DNA of 64,000 nt, from the NCBI GenBank assembly GCA_964484935.1, contig CAZAFW010000001.1, positions 62,001 to 126,000 on the forward strand, in the 5' to 3' direction. Below are positions 8,959 through 18,749 of the stretch, piece after piece (position 1 is the first letter of the stretch; each line of letters starts with the position of its first letter). The notes beneath the pieces were generated by a model, which was not told the DNA's origin, ran no database searches, and saw nothing but the letters and a program-made list of their open reading frames with translations. Position numbers and translations under genes: made by a program. The DNA is from BM714 sp964484935. GTDB lineage: Bacteria > Bacillota > Clostridia > Peptostreptococcales > BM714.

Positions 8959-10058
8959 TTTTCAACCCTCGCCCCTTGCATGGAAATATTCATCAGTATA
9001 CCCATTTCCGCCATAAGAATTATCATCGAACTGCCTCCATAACTGATAAATGGAAGTGGGATTCCAGTAACCGGCATTGAAGATGTTGCAACGGCTATAT
9101 TTATGATTACTTGAAAGGCCAACATCGACATAATCCCAGTCGCCAGAAGAGTACCGAAAAGATCCGGCGCCTTTTTTGCAATTTCGACTCCCTTCAATAT
9201 CAATGCCATGTAGAGTCCTAAAACTATCAAGCAACCCACCAGCCCCAATTCCTCGCCTATTGTAGCAAAAATGAAATCATTTTGCGGTTCCGGTATGTAT
9301 AGTTTGTTTTGCATTCCCTGACCGAGCCCCACTCCAATCAAGCCCCCCGAACCCAATGCATACAGTGATTGAATCACCTGGTACCCGCTCTTTGCGGCAT
9401 CGGCAAAAGGATCCCTGAAACTTAAAAATCTTGTATACCTGTATGCGCTGCTTTTTACGAAATATGCTCCGGCCGCAAGCCCTATCACCGTTACTGCGGC
9501 AATGTGCCTCCACAACATTCCTGCAACAAAAAGCATAGCGAATGCAATAACAATTACTATGACAGAAGTTGACATGTTGGGTTGCTTGATGATCAAAGCC
9601 GAATAGATTGCCGCCATTGCCAAATACGGCAAATTACCTTCTATGAATTTACCAATTTTCTTGTTTGTTTTAGAAAGGCTGTTTGCCAAAAATACAATGA
9701 GGCACAATTTTGCAACTTCTGAAGGCTGAAAACGGAATCCGGCTATTTCAATCCATCTCCTTGCATTGTTGATTTCAACCCCGAATGATGTCAAAACCGT
9801 TATCAATAGTGCAAGCCCTATGAAATAAGCCAACGGCGCCACTTTCGCAATCAAATGATAATCTATCATCATTGAAACAAACATTATCGCAAGACCAAGA
9901 ACGACCCAAGCAATATCTTTGATCAAAAAATAATAAATGTTGTCCATTTTATCTAATGCGTAGTAATAGCTCGAGCTAAACACCATTATAACTCCGATGA
10001 TAACCAAGACAAGAATTAAGGTCAACAGGTACGCATCAATTTTGTTTTTTGATTTCAT
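8955..10058 (-). CDS. ftsW: SEDS peptidoglycan polymerase FtsW
   Basis: Polytopic SEDS-family glycosyltransferase that polymerises lipid II at the septum with its cognate class B PBP (ftsI, same cluster). It is 367 residues with about ten membrane segments. Conserved stretches include RRWIEIAGFRFQPSEVAKL in the first half and PLPFISYGGSSMI near the C-terminus. It is three bases from murD and overlaps murG. Spore formers often have SpoVE at this place; position with the only PBP gene of the cluster favours the vegetative FtsW role. Confidence 0.95.
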   Translation of the reverse strand: MKSKNKIDAYLLTLILVLVIIGVIMVFSSSYYYALDKMDNIYYFLIKDIAWVVLGLAIMFVSMMIDYHLIAKVAPLAYFIGLALLITVLTSFGVEINNARRWIEIAGFRFQPSEVAKLCLIVFLANSLSKTNKKIGKFIEGNLPYLAMAAIYSALIIKQPNMSTSVIVIVIAFAMLFVAGMLWRHIAAVTVIGLAAGAYFVKSSAYRYTRFLSFRDPFADAAKSGYQVIQSLYALGSGGLIGVGLGQGMQNKLYIPEPQNDFIFATIGEELGLVGCLIVLGLYMALILKGVEIAKKAPDLFGTLLATGIMSMLAFQVIINIAVATSSMPVTGIPLPFISYGGSSMIILMAEMGILMNISMQGARVEK

Positions 10059-10061
10059 GAA

Positions 10062-11423
10062 TCAATCCCTCAATTCCCGCACTCTATCCTTGAAATCCCT
10101 TCCCCTGTATTCATAACTTTTATACATGTCCCAACTTGCGCATGCAGGGGAAAGCAAAACGCAATCTCCATGTTCAGCAATTTTATGCGCTCTCTTTACG
10201 GCATTTTCCATATCTTTAACTTTGTATATACTGTAGAACCCTTTTTTTTGTGCGTCGGCAATTATTTTTTCCGCAGTTTCTCCCAATACTATCATTTCCT
10301 TTATCTTTCCCTTGAATGATTCAATGAATTCCGAAAAATCGCTTCCTTTGTCCATTCCTCCAGCTATCAATACTATTGGCCCCTTTAATGTTTCAATAGC
10401 CTTTATGGCTGAATCTGGATTCGTCCCTTTCGAATCATTATAGTACTTTACTCCCTTTATTTCATCAACAAATTCCATTCGGTGCTCTACGCCTTTGAAA
10501 TCCATAAGGCTTTGCCTTATGATTTCAACGTCTATGCCGTGACAATCCGCTATTGCAACAGCGGCAAGAGCATTCTCCACATTATGCCTTCCCGTAATGA
10601 ATATTTCCCCTATCCCGCAAACTGTTTTTTTCAAACCCGAACGATTTATTAGAATTTTTTCTTTTGAAACGCACACGCCCTCTTGAATTTCCCCTCTTGC
10701 AGAAAAATATATTTTCTCCAGTCCATCATTGCGTATGTTTTCACCTATTTCCCTTGTCAAAGGATTGTCGTAATTAAGCACTATTTGACCGGTTTTCATA
10801 TTCATGTAAATGTGTTTTTTTGCCTCTACATATTCCTCCATGCTTCCATGCCTGTTCAAATGGTCCGGAGTGATATTCAATATTGCCGCACTAGCAGGTC
10901 TGTAGTTTTTTATCGATTCAAGTTGAAAACTGCTTACTTCTGTAATCAAATAACTGTTTTCATCTGTAGAATCTGATACACTCACCGCTGGAACGCCAAT
11001 GTTACCAATTACCCGGACATCCTTTCCTGCATTTTTGAATATCTCTCCGGTCAGCACAGTTGTTGTAGTCTTGCCATTCGTACCCGTTATTGCAATTATC
11101 TTGCCGGAAGTCACAGCACCCGACAATTCCAATTCGCCAATGACCTCGATTCCTTTGGATTTCGCCTCTTCAATGAAAGGCAAATCCGTCGGAACACCCG
11201 GACTTAATACTATCATTTCAAAACCGTCAGCTGTCTCGGGATTTCCACCCATTGCAATTTCGACATCGATTCCGTCAAGTTGTTTTACGGCGTCATCAAG
11301 CTCGTTGGCCTCTTTCGTGTCGCAAATAGTAACCTTGGCCTCATGAAGCGAAAGATATTTTGCCGCCTCCAATCCGGATGCCGCCATTCCCACAACCAAT
11401 ATCCGTTTGTCCTTCAGTTTCAT
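10062..11423 (-). CDS. murD: UDP-N-acetylmuramoylalanine--D-glutamate ligase
   Basis: Cytoplasmic Mur ligase that adds D-glutamate to UDP-MurNAc-L-Ala using ATP. The 453-residue product has an N-terminal Rossmann-like UDP-binding domain with GMAASGLEAAK, the ATP loop GTNGKTTT at residues 114-121, the NHxxRH-type segment DHLNRHGSMEEY, and C-terminal DSKGTNPDSA. The ATG overlaps the mraY stop by four bases. Confidence 0.98.
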   Translation of the reverse strand: MKLKDKRILVVGMAASGLEAAKYLSLHEAKVTICDTKEANELDDAVKQLDGIDVEIAMGGNPETADGFEMIVLSPGVPTDLPFIEEAKSKGIEVIGELELSGAVTSGKIIAITGTNGKTTTTVLTGEIFKNAGKDVRVIGNIGVPAVSVSDSTDENSYLITEVSSFQLESIKNYRPASAAILNITPDHLNRHGSMEEYVEAKKHIYMNMKTGQIVLNYDNPLTREIGENIRNDGLEKIYFSARGEIQEGVCVSKEKILINRSGLKKTVCGIGEIFITGRHNVENALAAVAIADCHGIDVEIIRQSLMDFKGVEHRMEFVDEIKGVKYYNDSKGTNPDSAIKAIETLKGPIVLIAGGMDKGSDFSEFIESFKGKIKEMIVLGETAEKIIADAQKKGFYSIYKVKDMENAVKRAHKIAEHGDCVLLSPACASWDMYKSYEYRGRDFKDRVRELRD

Positions 11424-12391
11424 ACAATTGCTCCCTTGCTAAGTATCAATCCCGACACCAATGCTGTTAAAATTGTCACAATTGTAAAGACCGCCACCAC
11501 TTTCGTTTCCGACCATCCTCCAAGTTCAAAATGGTGATGGATGGGACTCATTCGAAAAACTCTTTTTCCTCTTGTTTTATAACTGGCAACTTGAATTATT
11601 ACAGACAATGATTCAATGAAATATATAAATCCGTACAAGAGCAGCATGAGTTCTATCTTCATTATTATGGCAACAATAGCCACATATGCCCCCAATGCCA
11701 GCGATCCCGTGTCTCCCATGAAAACTTTTGCAGGTTTTTTATTGTATATGAGAAAGCCCAACAACCCGGATATGAAAAACACTATAATTCTTGTCAAGTC
11801 ATTCAGCCCAATAAAGTTTGCGTAAAAAAGAAACAATATCGAGACAGCCAATGTGACACTTGTTGCCAACCCATCCAATCCATCCGTCAAGTTTACGCTG
11901 TTTACCCCGGCCAATATGAAAACAATAAGAAACGGCGCCTTGAAATATCCCATGTCGATTGAAAAACCGATTGAATGAATCAAAAGCCTGTTGTCAGTCA
12001 AATCGAATCTGTAAAGAAGAAAAACAATTAGAACAGCCGCAACAAACTGCATTGCGAGCTTTTGGTATGCTCTCAAGCCAAGATTTTTTTTCTTGACAAC
12101 CTTTAAATAGTCATCCACAAAACCTATAAGTGCAAATAATATGAAACCGGAAATCAAAATACGCAATCCGGCATCATCCTTGTTTGCCCAAATGACATAT
12201 GCCCCCAATATCGGCAGTATGAATATCAGCCCTCCTATTGTAGGCGTTCCGCTTTTCAATAGATGCGAAGATGGTCCCTCTTCCCTTATAGATTGTCCTA
12301 CTTTCAATTTTTCCAAATATGGTATCATTATTTTTCCTGTTATTATAGTAATAAAAAGAACTATAATAAATTGAATATGGATACTATGCAT
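11420..12391 (-). CDS. mraY: phospho-N-acetylmuramoyl-pentapeptide transferase
   Basis: Integral membrane enzyme that moves phospho-MurNAc-pentapeptide to undecaprenyl phosphate, giving lipid I. It has 323 residues and about ten membrane segments. The catalytic aspartates appear in FVDDYLKV (residues near 95) and NLTDGLDGLA, and the metal/uridine region in MSPIHHHFELGGWSE. It overlaps murF by eight bases and murD by four. Confidence 0.97.
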   Translation of the reverse strand: MHSIHIQFIIVLFITIITGKIMIPYLEKLKVGQSIREEGPSSHLLKSGTPTIGGLIFILPILGAYVIWANKDDAGLRILISGFILFALIGFVDDYLKVVKKKNLGLRAYQKLAMQFVAAVLIVFLLYRFDLTDNRLLIHSIGFSIDMGYFKAPFLIVFILAGVNSVNLTDGLDGLATSVTLAVSILFLFYANFIGLNDLTRIIVFFISGLLGFLIYNKKPAKVFMGDTGSLALGAYVAIVAIIMKIELMLLLYGFIYFIESLSVIIQVASYKTRGKRVFRMSPIHHHFELGGWSETKVVAVFTIVTILTALVSGLILSKGAIV

Positions 12392-13760
12392 TTTTTAATA
12401 TCTCCTTGTAAACTTCATCCATTTTTGTACTGTGTGACCCCTTGAATAGAATCGAATCCCCAGCCCTCATCAATTCTGTCAACGCTTTCTCAAGACAATC
12501 ATTGCTTTCAAAAACCTGTACATCTATCCGGCCGATGCCATTCATCTCGGCGCCTCTTTTATATTCTTCAGCATATGACCCCGTAACCATAAGAATATCA
12601 ATCCCGCTTTCCGCCGCCTTCTTGCCAATTTCCAAATGCATCTCTTTTGAATATGTCCCCAGTTCCAGCATATCCCCAAGCACAGCTATCTTTCTTCCCG
12701 CCATAGTTGAAAGCGTCTCGATCGCTGCAGACATCGATGAAGGGTTGGCGTTGTAGGTGTCATTTACCAATGTCATTTCTCCAATTTCAGTTATGGCTCC
12801 GCGGATATCGTCCCCATGGTATTTTTCGATTCCGATAACTGCCGTTTCGGGACATACTCCAGCCTGTATCGCCGTCGCAAAAGCCAACAAGGCATTAATT
12901 ATATTATGCCCTCCCTTAACATTCAATGTACACGGATATTCACATCCTTCATAAACAATAGTAAATCCAATCCCTCTGCCTAAATGTTCAATGTCTTTTG
13001 CGCATAATTCATTGCCGTCAGTTTTGCAGGAACCTGCAAATATCTTGCCGTAAACGGTGTCCTTTGTTTTTAATGATTTAAGGAAACAATCATCTCCATT
13101 TACAATCAAAACCCCTCTTTCATCCATTGTTTCGCATATTTCCATTTTGGCGGCAAAAATATTTTCTTTTGACCCCAGTCTTCCTATGTGGGACTCCCCT
13201 ATGTTTGTTATAACAGCAATATCAGGCTGTGCTATGCTTGCCAGCAATCGTATCTCCCCTTTGCTGTTCATTCCCATTTCCAACACTACGATTTCATGTT
13301 CTTTTTCCAATTCAAAAAGGGTCAATGGCAATCCTATGTCATTGTTCAAATTGCCATGATTCTTATGGACATTGTATTTTTCATTCAATGCGCAATAAAT
13401 CATTTCCTTCGTAGTGGTCTTGCCGGCGCTTCCGGTAACCCCTACAACCAACGGTTTTACCTGCTTCAAGAATGCTTTTGCAATTTTTCGCATGGCTTTA
13501 TAGCTGTCGCCCACAATTATCAATGTTGCATCCGCTTCAACATGTTTTTCCGAAACAACGGCCACAGCACCTTTTTTAACTGCAGCTCCAATGAAATCAT
13601 GTCCGTCATAATTCGGACCCTTAATCGCAATGAATGCATCTCCCGGTTCAACTTTTCTTGAATCGATCACAATACGCTTGATTTCTTTTACGCTGTCAGG
13701 CGTTTCTTCAATTTTAACGCCTAAAATACCCGCCAATTGGCTTATGGTAACGTCTCTCAT
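12384..13760 (-). CDS. murF: UDP-N-acetylmuramoyl-tripeptide--D-alanyl-D-alanine ligase
   Basis: Adds the D-Ala-D-Ala dipeptide to UDP-MurNAc-tripeptide. It has 458 residues: an N-terminal UDP domain with DSRKVEPGDAFIAI, the ATP loop GSAGKTTT at residues 110-117, and GDMLELG in the C-terminal domain. The ddl gene that supplies D-Ala-D-Ala is not in the window. The gene overlaps murE by four bases and mraY by eight. Confidence 0.98.
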   Translation of the reverse strand: MRDVTISQLAGILGVKIEETPDSVKEIKRIVIDSRKVEPGDAFIAIKGPNYDGHDFIGAAVKKGAVAVVSEKHVEADATLIIVGDSYKAMRKIAKAFLKQVKPLVVGVTGSAGKTTTKEMIYCALNEKYNVHKNHGNLNNDIGLPLTLFELEKEHEIVVLEMGMNSKGEIRLLASIAQPDIAVITNIGESHIGRLGSKENIFAAKMEICETMDERGVLIVNGDDCFLKSLKTKDTVYGKIFAGSCKTDGNELCAKDIEHLGRGIGFTIVYEGCEYPCTLNVKGGHNIINALLAFATAIQAGVCPETAVIGIEKYHGDDIRGAITEIGEMTLVNDTYNANPSSMSAAIETLSTMAGRKIAVLGDMLELGTYSKEMHLEIGKKAAESGIDILMVTGSYAEEYKRGAEMNGIGRIDVQVFESNDCLEKALTELMRAGDSILFKGSHSTKMDEVYKEILKNA

Positions 13761-15226
13761 ATAATCGCCTCCAATATGCTGCGGGCAACCTGAAAATCAT
13801 CATGTTCAAAACTTTGATCCCCTATTATTTGAAGCTTTTCATGTCCTTTACCGGCAATGAGAACAACATCGCCTGCTACAGCCGACATTATCGCTTTTCT
13901 TATAGCCTCTTTCCTGTCCCTTATGACTTCGTGCCGGTCTTTTGTCATTCCATTCTCGATTTGAATAATTATATTGTTTGCATCTTCACGCCTAGGATTG
14001 TCGTCTGTCAGAATGACGTGTTCAGAACCCAACGATGCAATTTCACCCATCATTGGACGTTTAAAAGGATCCCTCTCGCCTCCGCAGCCGAAAACTGTAA
14101 TCAATCTGCCTCTCTTGTATTCATTTATCGCTTCTATCACATTTGACAATGCATCGGGTGTATGGGCATAATCAACTATTATTTCAATCCCCAGTTTTTC
14201 AGAACCCGGAACTTTTTGAAATCGGCCTTTTGCCCCTTTTAAATCACATAATACATATCGGAGTTCGTTAAAATCGAAGCCTAATTCTTTTAGAACCGCA
14301 TAAGCCGCCATTTTGTTGTAGGTTTCAAACCTGCTTGAAGCCTTGATTTCCATTTCGCCTAATTGGGATTTTATGGTCATCAAGCCATAAGCTTCATTTT
14401 TATTCGAAACGATGTCCGCTTTATTTTGCATTCCATAAGTCACAACACGTTTACCTTCTTTAATCAAAGGGTCCATATATTCATTTCCATACTTGTCGTC
14501 AATGTTTACAATTGAAGCCTTGTTTGATTTTTTCATAAGCATATACTTGGCATCTGCATAATTTTCCATTGTTTTATGAAAATCAAGATGGTCTTGTGTG
14601 AGATTAGTAAAAACAGATATGTCGAAATCAATATCTTGTACCCGTAAAAGAGTGAGTGCATGGGAAGATACTTCCATAACAACATATTCAATCCCTTTAT
14701 CAAGCATAGCTTTGAATATCTTCTGCAATTCAAAAGATTCGGGCGTAGTCCTGCTTGAAGGCATAATTTCATCATCCATGCGTATCTCAATAGTGCCAAT
14801 CATGCCCGTTGAAAATCCCAGTTTTCTGAGGGCGTTGAATATATAATTTGTGACTGAAGTCTTTCCGTTAGTGCCAGTAACACCAACAACGGTTATTTTT
14901 TTTGAAGGACTTCCAAAAAAGCGGTCGGACAAGGTCGAAAGCATGCTTCTTGAATCATCTACAAGCAAAACCGCCGCATCAGGATATTCTGTTTGTATTT
15001 TTTTCCCCCAAGCCAATTCTTCAACAATAAAAACCCGCGATCCCTTCCTATAGGCTTGAGGGATATAATCATGCCCGTCGCTTTCAAATCCCCTTATGCA
15101 AATGAAGGAATCGCCGGGTTCGACATTCCTCGAATCGAAAGCGATATTCTTAACAATCGAATTCAATCCCATGCCTCCTGAACAAGAAATATAATCGTCC
15201 TTTTTAATTAATTCTCCAAGCCTCAT
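13757..15226 (-). CDS. murE: UDP-N-acetylmuramoyl-tripeptide synthetase, meso-DAP type
   Basis: Adds the third stem-peptide residue. It is about 489 residues with DSRNVEPGDSFICIRG in the first domain, GTNGKTS at about residues 118-124, and the specificity motif DNPR (in TDDNPRRED), known from meso-diaminopimelate-adding enzymes rather than lysine-adding ones. So the cell wall is probably meso-DAP type. Two adjacent ATGs (15229 and 15226) follow the ribosome site GAAGGTGA; I take 15226 for the better spacing. Upstream are a 15-bp hairpin and a promoter-like site, so murE may be transcribed independently of ftsI. Confidence 0.97.
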   Translation of the reverse strand: MRLGELIKKDDYISCSGGMGLNSIVKNIAFDSRNVEPGDSFICIRGFESDGHDYIPQAYRKGSRVFIVEELAWGKKIQTEYPDAAVLLVDDSRSMLSTLSDRFFGSPSKKITVVGVTGTNGKTSVTNYIFNALRKLGFSTGMIGTIEIRMDDEIMPSSRTTPESFELQKIFKAMLDKGIEYVVMEVSSHALTLLRVQDIDFDISVFTNLTQDHLDFHKTMENYADAKYMLMKKSNKASIVNIDDKYGNEYMDPLIKEGKRVVTYGMQNKADIVSNKNEAYGLMTIKSQLGEMEIKASSRFETYNKMAAYAVLKELGFDFNELRYVLCDLKGAKGRFQKVPGSEKLGIEIIVDYAHTPDALSNVIEAINEYKRGRLITVFGCGGERDPFKRPMMGEIASLGSEHVILTDDNPRREDANNIIIQIENGMTKDRHEVIRDRKEAIRKAIMSAVAGDVVLIAGKGHEKLQIIGDQSFEHDDFQVARSILEAII

Positions 15227-15252
15227 CATTTTCACCTTCATTCAATTCATAA

Positions 15253-15291
15253 TTAAAGAAGGCAATTCGTCATTCAAATTGCCATCTTTAA
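15253..15291 (-). other. long hairpin in the murE leader
   Basis: Arms TTAAAGATGGCAATT and AATTGCCTTCTTTAA (minus strand) can pair over 15 positions with one or two mismatches around a nine-base loop. The 3' arm is not followed by a T-run, so a simple intrinsic terminator is unlikely. It lies between a promoter-like site and the murE ribosome site, so it would form the 5' leader of a murE transcript. Confidence 0.6.
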
Positions 15292-15292
15292 T

Positions 15293-15301
15293 ATTATAAC
15301 A
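15293..15301 (-). promoter_or_regulatory. extended -10 promoter before murE
   Basis: The minus strand reads TGTTATAAT, a perfect extended -10, starting inside the gap between ftsI and murE. There is no clear -35, as is usual for extended -10 promoters. Confidence 0.5.
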
Positions 15302-15315
15302 TATTCACATGTTCC

Positions 15316-17286
15316 TCACTCCACATATATGATAACGCTATACCCCTCAATTGCTTCAAATCCTGCATACGGATATTGTTCCAAAACCTTGTGTGTATCA
15401 TCAAGATTTTCAATTTCAGGCACTATCTCGCAGCGCAAACCCATCGACTCAAGCTTTGCGATTGCATCTTCCGCATCCATTCCGTTCAAATTCGGAACTA
15501 CAAGCGAACCCTTATTCATTACCTCAAGTTCCGCTTCTGTAAATACCGGTTCAACCGCCATGCGTATCAAACTTTTTTCCATTATTTCCTTGGCCAAAGG
15601 AGCCGCTGTCAAACTTCCAAAATGGCTTTCCTTCGGTTCATCAATCACAATCAATATTGCCAGTTTGGGATTGTCTACGGGTGCCACTGCTATAAATGAG
15701 GCTATAACCTTGTCTTCATCATAAGCGCCGTCGACAAGTTTTTCAGCTGTTCCGGTTTTGCCGCCCACTCTATACCCCGGTATATAGGCTTCTTTTCCTG
15801 ATCCGTTGAAAACAACACTTTCCATCATCAGCCTAACCTCCATGGAAGTGCTCTGCGAAACCACCTGTCTCTTGAAGACGGGATCAAATGTCTCTACAAT
15901 ATTTCCATCATTGTCAGCTAATCCGGAAACCAATCTAGGCTCCATAAGCCTTCCATCATTTGCCAATGCCGAAACCGCTGTCAACAACTGAATCGGTGTT
16001 ATGGACAAACCATGGCCGAATGACATTGTTGCAATTTCAACCGGACCGGCCTTTCCAATTGGAATTGTCAATCCACCCGACTCTCCAGGCAGCTCTATTC
16101 CTGTCTTGCCTCTAAATCCAAAAGCCTCAAGATATTTGTAGAATTTTTCCTTCCCAAGCTTTTGCGACAACTCTACAAATACGGGATTGCATGAATTTTC
16201 AAGCGCTTGAGTAAGTGTCTGTTCCCCATGGGGTCTGTAATGACGCCAGCATTTGATAATTTGGCCCGCAATATTAATGTAGCCGTTCGAGTAAAACTTT
16301 GTATCCGGCCTTGTTATGTTTTCCTCAATAGACATTGCCGATGTAATCAATTTGAAAGTTGAGCCCGGTTCGTATGTATCGCTCACAATGGGATTTCGCC
16401 ATAATTTATTCCAATAAGCCTGTTTTTCAACGTCTTCCAAGTCTTGATATTCTGTCAATTGGCTTTCATCAATCGGCATTCTGGGAGTATTCGGATTATA
16501 GTCCGGATATGCCGCCATAGATAATATGTCTCCCGTTCGCGGGTCCATCATTATTGCCATTATTTTTTTGGCCTTCAAGTCTTTCATGCCTTTTTCAATT
16601 ACTTGTTCGGTGTAGTATTGAAGAACCTCGTCGATTGTCAGTATTACATTCAATCCGTCTTGCGCACCATAATACTTGTCTGTTCCAAAAGGAAGTTGAC
16701 GTCCAAATACGTCGGTATTCCTTATCCATCGGCCGCTCAAGCCGGTCAGATATCGGTTCAGTTCCAATTCCACCCCAGCCAAACCTCTGTTGTCATCTGT
16801 AGTGTGTCCAATTACAAAAGCCCCCAAATCATCCAGGGGGTAATATCTCTTTTCGACTTCTGTAAACCAGATGCCTTCAAGATTCAATGCATCGATTTCT
16901 TCAACTTTTTCCTTGTCTACCCACTTACCGATACTTATAAGACCTGCTCCCGATCTTATTTTGTCACTCATTGCTTCCTGATCCGATAATAGAATGTCCG
17001 AAATCAATTTGGATGAAGTCTCCGGGCTTGTTACTCGATTGGTGTCCGCCCAAATATTGTACAAAGTCATGTTGACTGCCAATTTTTTCAGGTTCCTGTC
17101 GAGTATTTCTCCACGCTGGGCAGGTATTGGAATGTCCTTTGTCTGTTGGACTACTGCCATATCACTATATTTTTCACCATCTATTATCTGTATTTTTACC
17201 AATCTTGCCGAGAGCAAAGCAAAAGCAACTATTACAATGGCAAGAGTAAAATTCAATCTTTGTTTTGGCGTTTTAAACAGGGACAT
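15316..17286 (-). CDS. ftsI: class B penicillin-binding protein with PASTA domain (FtsI/PbpB/SpoVD-type)
   Basis: Septal D,D-transpeptidase that cross-links peptidoglycan. It is 656 residues with one N-terminal membrane anchor (about residues 12-30), a PBP dimerisation domain, and a transpeptidase domain with STFK (nucleophile S309), SCN at 365-367 and KTGTAE at 510-515. A single PASTA domain fills the last 65 residues. SpoVD and vegetative PbpB share this architecture. As it is the only class B PBP of the cluster and sporulation genes are missing nearby, I read it as the vegetative division enzyme. AAGGAGG precedes the ATG. Confidence 0.95.
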   Translation of the reverse strand: MSLFKTPKQRLNFTLAIVIVAFALLSARLVKIQIIDGEKYSDMAVVQQTKDIPIPAQRGEILDRNLKKLAVNMTLYNIWADTNRVTSPETSSKLISDILLSDQEAMSDKIRSGAGLISIGKWVDKEKVEEIDALNLEGIWFTEVEKRYYPLDDLGAFVIGHTTDDNRGLAGVELELNRYLTGLSGRWIRNTDVFGRQLPFGTDKYYGAQDGLNVILTIDEVLQYYTEQVIEKGMKDLKAKKIMAIMMDPRTGDILSMAAYPDYNPNTPRMPIDESQLTEYQDLEDVEKQAYWNKLWRNPIVSDTYEPGSTFKLITSAMSIEENITRPDTKFYSNGYINIAGQIIKCWRHYRPHGEQTLTQALENSCNPVFVELSQKLGKEKFYKYLEAFGFRGKTGIELPGESGGLTIPIGKAGPVEIATMSFGHGLSITPIQLLTAVSALANDGRLMEPRLVSGLADNDGNIVETFDPVFKRQVVSQSTSMEVRLMMESVVFNGSGKEAYIPGYRVGGKTGTAEKLVDGAYDEDKVIASFIAVAPVDNPKLAILIVIDEPKESHFGSLTAAPLAKEIMEKSLIRMAVEPVFTEAELEVMNKGSLVVPNLNGMDAEDAIAKLESMGLRCEIVPEIENLDDTHKVLEQYPYAGFEAIEGYSVIIYVE

Positions 17287-17303
17287 GCAATGCCTCCTTC
17301 AAA

Positions 17304-17780
17304 TCAATCCCCCATAAATCCCAAACTCAATATGGAAGTATAAATATTTCCTATAAAACCTCTTCCCACCGGCTCAACAGATTGCGGTGCAATTGATACA
17401 CGCGTTATTCCGCTTTCTTCTCCACTTGCTTCCAAATACACTATCTGCTGTCTTTTTGGAACTTCCATTCCTAATTCGCTTACAGCCTTGTCTTCAATTA
17501 TACTCGTTTTATTCATCGCTTCCAACTCAATTTTATGTTTTTCGATTTTAAACTGCAAATCGCTCATGGCCTGCCTGTGTTCATATACCTGGTATTTTAT
17601 TTCGCTTATTGCGGCATACCCAAAAAGTATGCTTATGAAAAGAAGTCCGGTCAAAACAATCGCCATAAACAGTTTTGTGGCATAAAAAGTCTTCTTCTTT
17701 TTGCTATTCTTTCTTTTCGTAGGAATACTTGTTTCATTGAAGTCATATTCTATAAATTTCTTATATGCAACTGATGTCAT
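17304..17780 (-). CDS. ftsL: FtsL-like septum protein
   Basis: A 158-residue bitopic protein in the usual ftsL position between rsmH and the class B PBP. It has a lysine-rich cytoplasmic N-terminus (KRKNSKKKK), one membrane segment at about residues 38-60, and an extracellular coiled coil at about 60-100. FtsL proteins are poorly conserved in sequence, so the call rests on topology, size and order. It should act with FtsQ/DivIB and DivIC; a divIC homologue is not in the window. Confidence 0.85.
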   Translation of the reverse strand: MTSVAYKKFIEYDFNETSIPTKRKNSKKKKTFYATKLFMAIVLTGLLFISILFGYAAISEIKYQVYEHRQAMSDLQFKIEKHKIELEAMNKTSIIEDKAVSELGMEVPKRQQIVYLEASGEESGITRVSIAPQSVEPVGRGFIGNIYTSILSLGFMGD

Positions 17781-17799
17781 AAAAGGTCACTCCTTCCTT

Positions 17800-18735
17800 C
17801 TACACTCTTTCAGCGATTCTAAGCTTTGCGCTCCTGGCTCTCGGGTTTTTCCCTATCTCAAATTCAGATGGTACTATGGGTTTCCTTGTAATTATTTTTA
17901 TTTCCCTTTTCTTTTCGCATTTGCATACTGGCAATTCCGGCGGGCATATGCAATCTTTTTGCATATATTTAAAAGTGTTTTTAACAATCCTGTCTTCCAA
18001 TGAATGAAATGTTATTATGCATATCCTTCCTTTTTTGCCCATGCATGAAACCGCATCTTTAATCGTTCTTTCTATAATTTCCAATTCATTGTTTACTTCA
18101 ATCCTTATTGCCTGAAAAGTCCTCTTCGCCGGATGGGGTCCGTCTCTTCTAGCCTTAGACGGGATGGCCTTCTTTATTATTTGGACTAATTCTCCAGTCG
18201 TTCCAATCGGCTTGATTCTTCTTTCATTTTCAATGAACTCAACAATCCTGGCAGCCCAGTTTTCTTCTCCATATTCCTGTATCACCTTTTTTAGCTTTTC
18301 CTTTTCATATGTATTGACCACTTCATATGCTGTCAGCATTTTGGAAGAATCCATCCTCATGTCAAGCGGTGCATCCTGCATGTATGAAAACCCTCTGTCC
18401 TTGTTGTCCAATTGATATGAAGAAACTCCCAAATCAAGCAATAATCCATTTATTTTTTCTACTCCATTTCTTTCAAGGATGTTTTTCAAATCATAAAAAT
18501 TGCCGTGGACGAATTTTATTTTTTCTTTATGTTCAGACAAGCGCACTTTCGCATGCTCCAAAGCTTCTTTGTCCTGGTCTATGCATATCAGACTGCCCTT
18601 ATTGTCAAGCATCTTCGCAATTTCGATTGAATGGCCACCGCCCCCGGTCGTTCCATCGACATAAATGCCACCGCCTACTATTTTCAAACCCTCAATCGAT
18701 TCTTTCAATAATACCGATTCGTGTGAGAACTCCAT
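17800..18735 (-). CDS. rsmH: 16S rRNA (cytosine(1402)-N4)-methyltransferase
   Basis: Methylates N4 of C1402 in 16S rRNA at the decoding centre. The 311-residue protein has the SAM-binding DGTTGGGGHS motif at about residues 28-37, LLDLGVSSYQLD, and the C-terminal ITFHSLEDRIVK signature. It follows mraZ by 14 bases, the standard start of a dcw cluster. Confidence 0.98.
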   Translation of the reverse strand: MEFSHESVLLKESIEGLKIVGGGIYVDGTTGGGGHSIEIAKMLDNKGSLICIDQDKEALEHAKVRLSEHKEKIKFVHGNFYDLKNILERNGVEKINGLLLDLGVSSYQLDNKDRGFSYMQDAPLDMRMDSSKMLTAYEVVNTYEKEKLKKVIQEYGEENWAARIVEFIENERRIKPIGTTGELVQIIKKAIPSKARRDGPHPAKRTFQAIRIEVNNELEIIERTIKDAVSCMGKKGRICIITFHSLEDRIVKNTFKYMQKDCICPPELPVCKCEKKREIKIITRKPIVPSEFEIGKNPRARSAKLRIAERV

Positions 18736-18749
18736 TATTGTTGCCCCCT

